Counted from the stretch's first letter, positions 1-6,881 are shown. The stretch is DNA of 9,594 nt from CAZQLE01 sp964593905 (GCA_964593905.1 CAZQLE010000157.1:1-9594); one strand, 5' to 3'. Notes: a model not told the origin generated them from the letters alone. Translations and numbers: made by a program.

Positions 1-1
1 G

Positions 2-658
2 GCAATTGTGACCCTGGGCTTTGGCGAGATTATTCGTATTTTGCTGAAATCTGACATTCTAACCCCCTTTACCGCCGGGCCGCGCGGGGTGCGTAACATT
101 GCCGGACCCACGCTGTTTGGGCAATCGTTTGTCGGGGATATCGATTTTATGTATGTGATTCTGGCGGCGGTATTTTTATCGCTGTTCATCGCCAGCCGGC
201 TGCAAAACTCGCGGGTGGGCCGCGCCTGGCTCTCAATTCGGGAAGATGAAACGGTCTCGCGCGCCAGCGGGGTGAACACGGTGCAGCATAAGCTGCTGGC
301 GCTGGCGCTGGGCGCGGCGTTTGCCGGGCTGGGCGGGGCGTTGTTTGCCTCGCGCAACCAGTTTACCGGGCCCGAAGATCATGTGTTGATGGTTTCGATC
401 AATGTGTTGTGTTTGGTGATTGTAGGCGGCATGGGCAGCATCCCCGGTGTGATTCTGGGCGCATTTGTGCTGAAGGGGCTGCCCGAAGTGCTGCGCGACC
501 TGGATGCCTACCGGCTGTTGGCCTTTGGCGCGCTGCTGGTGATTATGATGATCATCCGGCCGGATGGCTTGATGCCCGCACAGCGGCCAAAGCTGGAAGG
601 AACACCGCCCCCGAACGCCGAGGGTGAGACCCCGCAATTGCAACAGGCGGAGGGATAA
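2..658 (+). CDS. livM: Branched-chain amino acid ABC transporter permease, LivM type (5' end missing)
   Basis: This is the inner-membrane permease of a LIV/HAAT-type importer, which pairs with a LivH permease and the LivG/LivF ATPases to take up branched-chain or related amino acids delivered by a periplasmic or lipid-anchored binding protein. The frame is open from base 2, so the gene starts before the window; the in-frame GTG at 8 lies inside a conserved segment (TLGFGEIIRILL) and is not a start. About 218 residues are visible. They include a membrane segment around FMYVILAAVFLSLFIA, the cytoplasmic SIREDE loop typical of LivM, the EAA-like coupling stretch AFAGLGGALFASRNQF, and the late helices VGGMGSIPGVILGAFVL and LLAFGALLVIMMIIRP. 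A hydrophilic proline-rich tail of about 25 residues follows. The stop is 4 bases before livG, and the livG ribosome site lies inside the last codons, so the genes are translationally linked. Family assignment is firm; the exact substrate cannot be read from sequence. Confidence 0.95.
   Translation, partial: AIVTLGFGEIIRILLKSDILTPFTAGPRGVRNIAGPTLFGQSFVGDIDFMYVILAAVFLSLFIASRLQNSRVGRAWLSIREDETVSRASGVNTVQHKLLALALGAAFAGLGGALFASRNQFTGPEDHVLMVSINVLCLVIVGGMGSIPGVILGAFVLKGLPEVLRDLDAYRLLAFGALLVIMMIIRPDGLMPAQRPKLEGTPPPNAEGETPQLQQAEG
649..654 (+). promoter_or_regulatory. Ribosome binding site for livG, inside the end of livM
   Basis: GGAGGG lies 8 bases before the ATG at 663 and overlaps the final codons of livM. 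It decides the start of livG at 663 rather than at the in-frame ATG at 624, which would lie within livM and lacks a comparable site. Confidence 0.8.
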
Positions 659-662
659 GCGC

Positions 663-1466
663 ATGGAAACGATTTTGCAAACCCAGAAAGTATCCAAGGT
701 TTTTGGTGGTCTGACCGCGGTCAACCAGGTTGATTTTTCGGTGGAGCGTCAGACCATTGCCAGCATTATTGGGCCAAACGGGGCCGGAAAGACCACCCTG
801 TTTAACTGCATCTCGGGGTTCTATGTTCCTGAAACGGGCAATGTTGTGTTTGAAGGTCGTTCGATTCGCGGGCTGGGAACCGATAAGATTGCCGGTCTGG
901 GCATTTCACGCACCTATCAGAACATTCGCCTGTTCTCGAACCTGACTGCGTTGGAAAATATTCTGGTGGGGCGTCAGCCGCACTTAAAAACCGGGTGGTT
1001 TGAAGCCGTGTTGACCACGCCGCGCTACCGTCGTGAAGAAGCCGCGGCGTTGGAAGAAGCGCGCCGGCTGCTCGGTTTTGTGGGTCTGGCGGGACTGGGA
1101 GATGCCCAGGCGCGTAACCTGCCGTATGGGGCGCAGCGCCGGCTGGAGATTGCCCGCGCCCTGGCAAACCAGCCCCGGCTGCTGCTGTTGGACGAGCCGA
1201 CGGCCGGGATGAACCCGCAGGAGACGGAAGAAATGAAGGATTTGATCCGCAGCCTGCGCGATGACCTGGGGATCACGATCATTCTGATTGAGCACGACAT
1301 GCGCGTGGTGATGAATATCTCCAACCAGGTCAGTGTGTTAGATTACGGCACCAAGATCGCTGAAGGCTCACCGGAAGAAATTCAATCGAACCCGCGTGTA
1401 ATTGAAGCTTACCTCGGGCCCGGTGCGGCGGCTTTGACCGAAAAATATCTCAAAGAGAAGGCCTAA
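663..1466 (+). CDS. livG: Branched-chain amino acid ABC transporter ATP-binding protein LivG
   Basis: This is one of the two cytoplasmic ATPases that power the LIV-type importer. The product has 267 residues, normal for LivG. In order it shows the Walker A loop GPNGAGKTT (37-45), a Q-loop in RTYQNIRLF (Gln86), the ABC signature in its LivG form LPYGAQRRLEIARAL (153-167), Walker B LLLLDEPTAG (173-182), and the H-loop IEHDM with His211. The inserted segment between Q-loop and signature (about 100-150) and the C-terminal extension ending IEAYLG plus a short tail are standard for the LivG branch and distinguish it from LivF. The start at 663 is chosen because it has GGAGGG 8 bases upstream and begins the protein at the normal family position; a longer reading from 624 adds 13 arginine-rich residues that are livM sequence in another frame. 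It sits 4 bases after livM and 3 bases before livF, in one operon. Confidence 0.96.
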   Translation: METILQTQKVSKVFGGLTAVNQVDFSVERQTIASIIGPNGAGKTTLFNCISGFYVPETGNVVFEGRSIRGLGTDKIAGLGISRTYQNIRLFSNLTALENILVGRQPHLKTGWFEAVLTTPRYRREEAAALEEARRLLGFVGLAGLGDAQARNLPYGAQRRLEIARALANQPRLLLLDEPTAGMNPQETEEMKDLIRSLRDDLGITIILIEHDMRVVMNISNQVSVLDYGTKIAEGSPEEIQSNPRVIEAYLGPGAAALTEKYLKEKA

Positions 1467-1469
1467 TCG

Positions 1470-2174
1470 ATGCTAACCGTAGAGAATATTCATGTATATT
1501 ACAACGCGATCCATGCTTTGAAGGGCGTCTCTTTTGAGCTAAAAGAAGGCGAAGTGGTCGCTCTGATTGGTGCAAATGGAGCCGGGAAATCGTCCACCCT
1601 GAACACGGTTTCGGGGTTAAATAACCCCCGCGAGGGCCACATTCTTTTTGAAGGCGAAGAGATCACCGGTGCGGCGCCGCAGTCCATCGTCAACAAACGC
1701 ATCATTCAAGTGCCTGAGGGGCGCAAGATTTTCCCCAAGATGACCGTGCAGGAGAACCTTGAAATGGGTTCCTTCTCCTGTGATGATCGCAAGCAGGCGA
1801 AAAAGGATATGGATGAGATGATGCAGCGGTTTCCGCGCCTGGGTGAGCGGCGCAGCCAACTGGGTGGAACGCTCTCGGGCGGCGAGCAGCAGATGTTGGC
1901 GATTGCCCGCGGGTTGATGGCCCACCCACGGCTGCTGCTGTTGGATGAGCCTTCGATGGGGCTTTCGCCGGTGCTGGTGGAACAGGTGTTTGATACCATC
2001 CGCGAGATTAATTCGCACGGTGTCAGCATTTTGCTGGTGGAGCAGAATGCGCAGATGGCGCTTTCGATTGCCGACCGGGGGTATGTGTTGGAGACGGGCA
2101 AAGTGGTGCTCAGCGGGACTGGAAAAGACCTGCTGCAAGACCCCACGGTGCGCGCGGCCTACCTGGGCGGTTAA
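1470..2174 (+). CDS. livF: Branched-chain amino acid ABC transporter ATP-binding protein LivF
   Basis: This is the second ATPase of the LIV-type importer and forms the nucleotide-binding pair with LivG. The product has 234 residues, the usual LivF size. Visible motifs are Walker A GANGAGKSS (34-42), the Q-loop region IIQVPEGRKIFPKMTVQENL (79-96), the canonical signature LSGGEQQMLAIARGL (135-149), Walker B LLLLDEPSMGLSP (155-167), and LLVEQNA (188-194). In the last motif the switch histidine is replaced by Gln192, as is usual in LivF proteins. The ATG at 1470 follows the livG stop by 3 bases, with a purine-rich stretch (AAAGAGAAGG, 1452-1461) as ribosome site inside the end of livG. It is the last gene of the operon: a strong terminator begins 19 bases after the stop, and the next gene runs in the opposite direction. 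Confidence 0.96.
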   Translation: MLTVENIHVYYNAIHALKGVSFELKEGEVVALIGANGAGKSSTLNTVSGLNNPREGHILFEGEEITGAAPQSIVNKRIIQVPEGRKIFPKMTVQENLEMGSFSCDDRKQAKKDMDEMMQRFPRLGERRSQLGGTLSGGEQQMLAIARGLMAHPRLLLLDEPSMGLSPVLVEQVFDTIREINSHGVSILLVEQNAQMALSIADRGYVLETGKVVLSGTGKDLLQDPTVRAAYLGG

Positions 2175-2192
2175 GATACGTTGATTGGTGTG

Positions 2193-2232
2193 GGGCATGT
2201 GCTCATCGGTGGATGGGTACATGCCCTTTTTT
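2193..2232 (+). terminator. Rho-independent terminator of the liv operon
   Basis: GGGCATGT (2193-2200) pairs perfectly with ACATGCCC (2219-2226). The helix continues inward as GCTCAT against ATGGGT with wobble pairs, giving roughly 14-15 pairs around a small loop near 2207-2212. Six T residues follow at 2227-2232. There is no T-run on the opposite side, so it should act mainly on the rightward liv transcript. The stop codon of the convergent UPF0316 gene (2231-2233) overlaps the end of the T-tract. Confidence 0.9.
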
Positions 2233-2836
2233 ATTTCCCCTTGCGGTTGAAATCAAAGGTCAAAGCGGGGTGCCCTTGATCGGGGAAGATGCCTTTTTCG
2301 ACTGCGCTGACATCTTGAATGGACAGGAAGGCCTGCGGGTGGAGGTTGTGGATGATGCCGACCGCTTCGGGCAGCGCACGCCGTTTGACGATGGAGTAGA
2401 TCATGGTCACCGGCCCATTGGAGCCCTGCCCGGCGACACTGGTCACACCGTAACCGGCGTCGTGCAGTTGCCGGGTGAGGTCGCCGGCATCGCCGGGGAT
2501 GATGGTGCGGATGATCTTGGTGCCCAACGCCAGACGGCCATCGATATACATGCCCAGATAACTGCCCACCGCAAAACCGGCGGCATACGCCAGGTAAGCC
2601 CAGACATCGTTAAGATTACGCACCATTTGTCCGGTGGCCGCGATCCAGATAAAGACTTCCACAAAACCCAGCAGGGGGGCAATATTCTTCTTCCCGCGGG
2701 AGATGAAGATGATGCGCATGGTTTGCAAGCTGACGTCAATAACCCGCGCAATGAATACCATTAATAGCAGCAGCCCATAGGGCAAAGCTGCCAGCGTAAA
2801 TTCTGCGAGCGCGCCGGGTTGAATCGAAAAGCTCAT
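2231..2836 (-). CDS. UPF0316 family membrane protein (DUF5698 + DUF2179)
   Basis: This is a 201-residue integral membrane protein of the UPF0316 family, whose function is not established. The N-terminal half has three hydrophobic segments: about 14-33 (TLAALPYGLLLLMVFIARVI), 52-70 (IAPLLGFVEVFIWIAATGQ) and 78-97. The family hallmark between the first two is conserved here as DVSLQTMRIIFISRGKK (34-50). The C-terminal half (about 105-190) is a soluble DUF2179-type domain with the typical GYGVTSVAGQGSNGPV stretch (128-143) and IVKRRALPE (149-157). DUF2179 is also found at the C terminus of YitT proteins and is thought to be a cytoplasmic regulatory or ligand-binding module. The ATG at 2836 has GGAG (2845-2848) 8 bases upstream, overlapping the last codons of the opine dehydrogenase gene, and the gap between the two genes is only 5 bases. 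It is therefore the last gene of the leftward operon. A role in transport or sensing linked to the operon is inference. Confidence 0.9.
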   Translation of the reverse strand: MSFSIQPGALAEFTLAALPYGLLLLMVFIARVIDVSLQTMRIIFISRGKKNIAPLLGFVEVFIWIAATGQMVRNLNDVWAYLAYAAGFAVGSYLGMYIDGRLALGTKIIRTIIPGDAGDLTRQLHDAGYGVTSVAGQGSNGPVTMIYSIVKRRALPEAVGIIHNLHPQAFLSIQDVSAVEKGIFPDQGHPALTFDFNRKGK

Positions 2837-2841
2837 GGCTC

Positions 2842-3948
2842 TTACTCCTGCCAGCCTTCGTTAACGTAAGTGGTTAATTCATCCACGCTCAGTTCGCCAA
2901 TGCCCAGCTTATCGACCGTGCGTCCGCGCCGCCAGTAATCGGTATTATGAATAATGCAGCCCAGCCGGATCATGCTGTCCATCCCGCGCACCGAAACGCC
3001 AAAACGCTGCCCCAGTGAGGCAATGGGCACCAGGCTCATGGGCACGTCTTCAAAGATATAGCGGTGTTTGAGCGTGTTGGGCGCTTTGATGCCGTAGTAC
3101 CCCGATTGGTTGTGGATGGCCTCATTCAGGTCTTCACCGGTGACATCATAGGCCATTTGCAGCCATTCCATGGCGGTGCGGGCGCGAATGCCCAGCGAGG
3201 CGGCCACGGTCACCCGTTCACGGTCGAGGGCCTCTAACACGCGGGCAACCGAAGGCGTTACCCCATCAATATAGAACTCAAAATCTCCCAGGGTAGATTC
3301 AATGCGCCCGGCGTTGAGAATGGTGAGCGAGGGATGGAATATGGCGCCCATGTTGTTCAACCCGGTGTGTAGCACGTTGACGCCATCGATAAACTGCGGG
3401 TAAACGTCTTCAATGGCGGTTAATACACGCGCGGTGCGGGTGGCGGGCAGGGCAGCCAGCGGCACGGCCTCTTTGATGCGGAAGATGCGCGCCTGCGCCG
3501 GGCCATCGGAACGACTGGCGTAGATAAAGGTCTCTGCTTCGGCCAGGATGATATCGGCTGTGCACTTGTTGGCGCGCAGCACCATATCAAATTCGATTGC
3601 GCCGCAGGTGCGGCCGGGATGAAGCAGGATGATTTGCCCATCTTTTAGATAGGGCGCTGTGGTGCGGGCGATGTCTGCGTGGGCTGAAGACGGCACCACC
3701 ACCATGATCACCTCGGCATCTCTGATCGCCTCTTCCATGTTGGAGGTGACTTTTACCAGTTTTCCAAACCCGCGTGGACCGCCGGAGGGGTTCTCAAGCT
3801 CGATTCCACCGCGTTTGGCGATCACTTCAATATGACTGAAAGTGCGGTTATACAGGGTGACCTGTTTATTCAGCAATGCCAGATGTGCGGCCATTGCTTT
3901 TCCGCCATGACCTGCGCCGATGATGGTGTAGTGGGTGGGGTATGACAT
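2842..3948 (-). CDS. NAD(P)-dependent opine dehydrogenase family protein
   Basis: This is a 368-residue member of the octopine/nopaline dehydrogenase family. These soluble enzymes reductively join an amino acid to a 2-oxo acid to form an opine, or oxidise opines back to those parts, with NAD(P)H. The N-terminal Rossmann fold opens with the dinucleotide loop IIGAGHGGKAMA (9-20), and other Rossmann landmarks are VIMVVVPSSAH (80-90) and ILLHPGRTCGAIEF (107-120). The C-terminal helical catalytic domain carries LNNMGAIFHPSLTILNAG (197-214), with His205. Asp301 in FEDVPMSLVP (299-308) is at a spacing that fits the catalytic His-Asp dyad of the family. Length is normal. The ATG at 3948 has a near-perfect ribosome site, AAGGAGG (complement of 3955-3961), 6 bases upstream. 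It follows the cobalamin-protein gene by 66 bases and precedes the UPF0316 gene by 5. Substrate and physiological direction cannot be read from sequence; the neighbouring regulator suggests catabolism (inference). A related 2-dehydropantoate reductase-like activity is less likely. Confidence 0.88.
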   Translation of the reverse strand: MSYPTHYTIIGAGHGGKAMAAHLALLNKQVTLYNRTFSHIEVIAKRGGIELENPSGGPRGFGKLVKVTSNMEEAIRDAEVIMVVVPSSAHADIARTTAPYLKDGQIILLHPGRTCGAIEFDMVLRANKCTADIILAEAETFIYASRSDGPAQARIFRIKEAVPLAALPATRTARVLTAIEDVYPQFIDGVNVLHTGLNNMGAIFHPSLTILNAGRIESTLGDFEFYIDGVTPSVARVLEALDRERVTVAASLGIRARTAMEWLQMAYDVTGEDLNEAIHNQSGYYGIKAPNTLKHRYIFEDVPMSLVPIASLGQRFGVSVRGMDSMIRLGCIIHNTDYWRRGRTVDKLGIGELSVDELTTYVNEGWQE

Positions 3949-4014
3949 GCAGTGCCTCCTTGCAACGAAAATGGTTGCCTTAACAAATATCCCGGATGGG
4001 AAAAATACGCGAAT

Positions 4015-5640
4015 TTAGAGAAATCGTTTCAGCCGTTCGGCTTCTTTCAGCGGTTTGCCGGTCTCATCCACCGCCTGGCAGGCGCCGTTAAGGATGCGGG
4101 TTTTGATGACCCCGCGCCCAAATTTGTTGTTTAGCAGTTGGGGTGCATCCAAAATTCCTTCGGTGACGGCACGCGCCAACACGCCGGGATCGATGAATGG
4201 ATCGGCGCCTTCGCTGCCCAGACGGCGGATGGCTTCAAGGGTGATATCGGCTTCTTCGATCAACTGCTTTTTGCGTTCCTGCACCTGTGGGTCACAGGTT
4301 AGATCGGGCTGGCCCTGAATGGCATTTTCAATGGCGCGCCGTGCGGTGCGGGCGGCATCGATCACATCTTGCGCGGTGGCGGCGTGATCGGCTTCGGTAT
4401 GCCCCACAATGTGGACGATATGCGGTTTGACGGCCATCTGCACATAAATGCTGGCGGCCAGATGAGCACGGGCAGCGTTCTCTTCCAGTGGGTAGCTTAA
4501 CAAACCGGTGCGCGTTTGGCGCCAGATATGAAACTGTTTGTTCTCAAGGGGGCGGGTAATTTCGAGTACGGCCAGCATTTTGGCCAGATCCATCGCGTCG
4601 GATAACCCCGCCGGGCTGTTGAACATCATCTGCGCGATGTAGTCTTTCACCCCGAACGCCCTGGCGTTATAGGCTGCCAGATACGCAGACACCAGATAGA
4701 CCACATCGGGCGCGTCGCGCATGCCCCAGTGATGAGGTTCGTTGAGTTCAACCGGCACATCGCGCGCGCCATACCAGGCCATTACATCCTGATGTTCGCC
4801 GATTGAGCCGGCCAGGTCCCAGGGGCCGCGGCCGTCCATCTGGTTAAACCAGAAGAGCGGTATGGCACACCAGGCATTGTGAATCGTCTCGCGGTAGAGT
4901 TCTGCCAGGGCGATAAAATCATCGGTGCCTGAATAAGTTCGCAGCAGGGGGTAATTGCCGCGCCGGCTGGCTTCGTACAGATCGAGATAGTCTTGGCGGG
5001 TGCGCACCGGAACCCCGCCTGCGCCTTTGCGGCGCGGGTCTTGCCGTTCGGGGTGGAAGAAGTTTTCCTGCGCATCTTGATCAATGCCCAGCGAAATGAC
5101 ATCCAACACCCTGGCATCGGCAATTTGCCGGATGCCATTCAGGCTGTCTGACAGGGTAGGCAGGCCAAAATGATGGCGCAGCAGGGGGAAGGGGGCCTTC
5201 CAGTGAATGCGTTCCACCGTGGTGTGGGGGTAGGCAGCCTGGCCGCCGGCGCTTACGGCCTCGCCTTTCAGGTAAGCCAGCACCTCTTCGACAGGTTCGC
5301 TGCCGTCAAAGACCGTTTCAAAGAATCCGCTGGCGCGTGCGCGGGCGGCGATGGGGGGGGTGCCGCCAAATGCAAAACGTACGCCCTGGGAATGCAATTC
5401 GTCGGCTTCTTCGGCCAGTATGCCCAGCAGGCGTTCACCGGTTTCGGGCGTCAGGCGGTAAGAAACGCCGACCAGATCGGCTTTTTCGGCACGGGCGGTT
5501 TCGAGTAATTTTTCAATGGGCACTGCGGGACCCAAAAAGATGGTGCGCCAACCGGCTGTTTCGGCCAGCCGTAGGAAATTTGCAATCCCGGCGACATGCA
5601 CACATTCTCCCAGCGCAGCAGCAATGACGGTTTTTGTCAT
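4015..5640 (-). CDS. Cobalamin-binding, glutamate-mutase-like fusion protein (B12 domain + GlmE-like domain)
   Basis: This 541-residue protein has an N-terminal B12-binding domain (about 1-125) joined to a large catalytic-type domain. The B12 signature D-x-H-x2-G-(41-42)-S-x-L-(26-28)-GG is recognisable: His15 in CVHVAG (13-18), 41 residues to Ser60 (SYR in place of SxL), then 29 residues to Gly92-Gly93. His15 would be the lower cobalt ligand; the usual Asp is Cys13. The rest (about 140-541) resembles the TIM-barrel epsilon subunit of glutamate (methylaspartate) mutase, best seen in the C terminus: AVTEGILDAPQL (491-502), then GRGVIKTRILNGACQAVD (508-525). Other landmarks are FNQMDGRGPW (265-274), ELNEPHHWGMRDAPD (298-312) and VGHTEADHAAT (412-422). 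In glutamate mutase the two parts are separate subunits; here they are one chain with the B12 part first. I expect a coenzyme-B12-dependent rearrangement or elimination on an amino-acid-like substrate, but the reaction is unknown. Strong ribosome site AAAGGAGG 5 bases before the ATG. Adjacent to the LacI gene and the opine dehydrogenase gene on the same strand. Confidence 0.8.
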   Translation of the reverse strand: MTKTVIAAALGECVHVAGIANFLRLAETAGWRTIFLGPAVPIEKLLETARAEKADLVGVSYRLTPETGERLLGILAEEADELHSQGVRFAFGGTPPIAARARASGFFETVFDGSEPVEEVLAYLKGEAVSAGGQAAYPHTTVERIHWKAPFPLLRHHFGLPTLSDSLNGIRQIADARVLDVISLGIDQDAQENFFHPERQDPRRKGAGGVPVRTRQDYLDLYEASRRGNYPLLRTYSGTDDFIALAELYRETIHNAWCAIPLFWFNQMDGRGPWDLAGSIGEHQDVMAWYGARDVPVELNEPHHWGMRDAPDVVYLVSAYLAAYNARAFGVKDYIAQMMFNSPAGLSDAMDLAKMLAVLEITRPLENKQFHIWRQTRTGLLSYPLEENAARAHLAASIYVQMAVKPHIVHIVGHTEADHAATAQDVIDAARTARRAIENAIQGQPDLTCDPQVQERKKQLIEEADITLEAIRRLGSEGADPFIDPGVLARAVTEGILDAPQLLNNKFGRGVIKTRILNGACQAVDETGKPLKEAERLKRFL

Positions 5641-5645
5641 TTCAA

Positions 5646-5653
5646 CCTCCTTT
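5646..5653 (-). promoter_or_regulatory. Strong ribosome binding site for the cobalamin-protein gene, set in a possible hairpin loop
   Basis: On the - strand AAAGGAGG sits 5 bases before the ATG at 5640. The flanking TTCAA (5641-5645) and TTGAA (5652-5656) are perfect inverted copies, so a small hairpin could expose most of the site in its loop. The 89-base gap between this start and the LacI stop (5641-5729) shows no convincing promoter, operator or terminator, so read-through from the lacI transcript is the simplest reading. Confidence 0.7.
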
Positions 5654-5729
5654 GAATTGCTCCTCGTTGGTCTTTTGCGACCGGACGGGGGCAGTTCTGG
5701 CTTTTTTGGATCAACGGCAAACTCTTTTT

Positions 5730-6776
5730 TTATGACTCCTGTTCGGTCTCTTGGATGGCGGCCGAGCGCCGGGTGGATGACCGGACCCGCAAGGTGGGCA
5801 CGATCACCGGCGGCTGGGTGGGCAGTGTGCCGCTGTTGACCAGGGTGATGAGCAGGCTGACGATCTCGCGCGCCAGATCGGATATGGAGATTTCGAGGGT
5901 GGTCAGCGGCGGTTGGCTGTGCAGTGCATCGTCGATGCCGCCAAACCCCGCAACGCCCACCTGCGGGCCAATCTGGCGCTTTAACTCATGTGCGGCGTGC
6001 AGCACACCGATGGCGGTTTCATCGTTGAAGCAGACCACCGCGGCCGGGTCGGGCAGTTGGGGCAGAAGCTCCAGCGCGGCCAGATACCCGCCCTGACTGG
6101 TCATGTCACATTCACGGGTCCATTCGGGGTGATAGGGCAGGTTCTGGCCGGCCAGGCCCGCTTGCAGCCCGACCAGCCGGTTCTGGTTGATTTTCAGCCC
6201 GGCCGGGCCGCCAAGATAAGCGATATTGGCATAGCCTTGCCCGGCCAGATGCGCGACCAGGTTTTGAAAACCCGCCGCGCTGTCAACGCCAACATGCGGG
6301 TGGCGACCGTCTTCCAACGCGCCCTCAACCGCGGCAAACGGCAGCCGGTTGCTGAGCAGAAACTCCAGCCGCCAGTCATTTTCGCGCAGCCGGTTGATCA
6401 CGATGCCATCCACTTTGTGGCCCTGCACCCAGTTCTGGTAAATGCGCTGTTCAGATGGCGAACCGGGTTCGGCGGCGGCAATGAGCAGGTCAAACCCGTG
6501 CAGGGTGGTTTCTTCGCCCATGCGGGTGATGAATTCGCTAAAAAACTGCTCGCTAAAATGGACTGCCGAAGAGGGCAGCACAAAGCCCAGTACCTCGGTG
6601 CGGTTGCGGCGCAGTTGGCGGGCGGCGTGATTGGGCACATAGCCCAGTTCGCGGGCGGCTTTTAGCACCCGTTCGCGGGTTTCGGCCGAGATGTCGGGGT
6701 AGCCGTCCAATGCGCGCGATACCGCGGCAATGGAAAGATTCAGGTGGTGGGCAATATCACGAATGGTTACGGCCAT
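5730..6776 (-). CDS. LacI family transcriptional regulator (regulator of the leftward operon)
   Basis: This is a 348-residue LacI/GalR-type regulator. The N-terminal DNA-binding domain begins TIRDIAHHLNLSIAAVSRAL (4-23), a clear helix-turn-helix, followed by the hinge helix region YVPNHAARQLRR. The effector-binding core has the periplasmic-binding-protein-like fold: FVLPSSAVHFSEQFFSEFI, VDGIVINRL, NIAYLGGPAGLKINQNRLVGL, AAVVCFNDETAIGVLHAAHEL and VGVAGFGGIDDALHSQPPLTTL are all standard LacI landmarks. Length is normal. The ATG at 6776 starts the HTH at the usual position; its ribosome site is weak (GGGTGA, complement of 6786-6791, 9 bases upstream). It is the first gene of a leftward run with the cobalamin protein, opine dehydrogenase and UPF0316 genes, so it probably controls them together with itself. 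A 20-bp palindrome lies at its predicted transcription start, which suggests autorepression. The effector is unknown; family members mostly sense sugars or nucleosides. Confidence 0.93.
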   Translation of the reverse strand: MAVTIRDIAHHLNLSIAAVSRALDGYPDISAETRERVLKAARELGYVPNHAARQLRRNRTEVLGFVLPSSAVHFSEQFFSEFITRMGEETTLHGFDLLIAAAEPGSPSEQRIYQNWVQGHKVDGIVINRLRENDWRLEFLLSNRLPFAAVEGALEDGRHPHVGVDSAAGFQNLVAHLAGQGYANIAYLGGPAGLKINQNRLVGLQAGLAGQNLPYHPEWTRECDMTSQGGYLAALELLPQLPDPAAVVCFNDETAIGVLHAAHELKRQIGPQVGVAGFGGIDDALHSQPPLTTLEISISDLAREIVSLLITLVNSGTLPTQPPVIVPTLRVRSSTRRSAAIQETEQES

Positions 6777-6803
6777 AATTTTGGTTCACCCGGAGAAGCG
6801 TGT

Positions 6804-6823
6804 TTACTTAAACGTTTAAGTAA
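6804..6823. promoter_or_regulatory. 20-bp perfect palindrome, probable LacI-type operator (O1)
   Basis: TTACTTAAACGTTTAAGTAA is perfectly self-complementary with a central CG, the classic form of a LacI/GalR-family operator, where hinge helices insert at the central CpG step. It lies just downstream of the leftward -10 box (6831-6836), at the predicted first transcribed bases of the lacI gene ending at 5730, so a bound repressor would block that promoter. Assigning it to the adjacent regulator is inference. Confidence 0.8.
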
Positions 6824-6830
6824 TAAAAAG

Positions 6831-6859
6831 ATTATAACAAAAATGAAAGCGCTTGTGCA
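6831..6859 (-). promoter_or_regulatory. Leftward sigma70-type promoter for the lacI/cobalamin-protein/opine dehydrogenase run
   Basis: On the - strand a perfect -10 box TATAAT (complement of 6831-6836) has a -35-like TGCACA (complement of 6854-6859, 4 of 6 matches to TTGACA) 17 bases upstream. Predicted transcription would start near 6824, about 48 bases before the ATG at 6776, at the edge of the O1 palindrome. Confidence 0.7.
6845..6858. promoter_or_regulatory. Possible additional LacI/cre-type half-palindrome within the leftward promoter spacer
   Basis: TGAAAGCGCTTGTG contains the 8-bp palindrome AAGCGCTT (6847-6854) with a central CG. It resembles a LacI-family or catabolite-type site but its outer bases do not match as an inverted repeat. 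It sits between the -10 and -35 boxes of the leftward promoter. It may be a secondary or global-regulator site, or chance. Confidence 0.35.
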
Positions 6860-6881
6860 GCATTATTTTGGAAATTCCTGC

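Noticed and set aside
624..662. Earlier in-frame ATG for livG
   Set aside because: It lies inside livM, adds an arginine-rich stretch unlike LivG, and the strong ribosome site serves the ATG at 663.
663..1466. LivG signature LPYGAQ instead of LSGGQ
   Set aside because: The LivG branch normally carries an L-x-YGxQRR form, so it is not unusual.
1470..2174. LivF lacks the H-loop histidine (VEQNA)
   Set aside because: Glutamine here is the usual LivF sequence, so it is not a defect.
2213..2764. 183-codon open frame opposite the UPF0316 gene
   Set aside because: It is antisense to a recognised conserved family, starts inside the terminator, and has no domain or ribosome site.
3949..4014. Possible small hairpins between the cobalamin-protein and opine dehydrogenase genes (e.g. 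GCAAC/GTTGC)
   Set aside because: Stems are 4-5 pairs with no T-tract; too weak to call a terminator or switch.
5988..6665. Long open frame (225 codons) on the + strand opposite lacI
   Set aside because: It is antisense to a clearly conserved LacI gene, shows no domain, and is explained by GC-rich codon structure.
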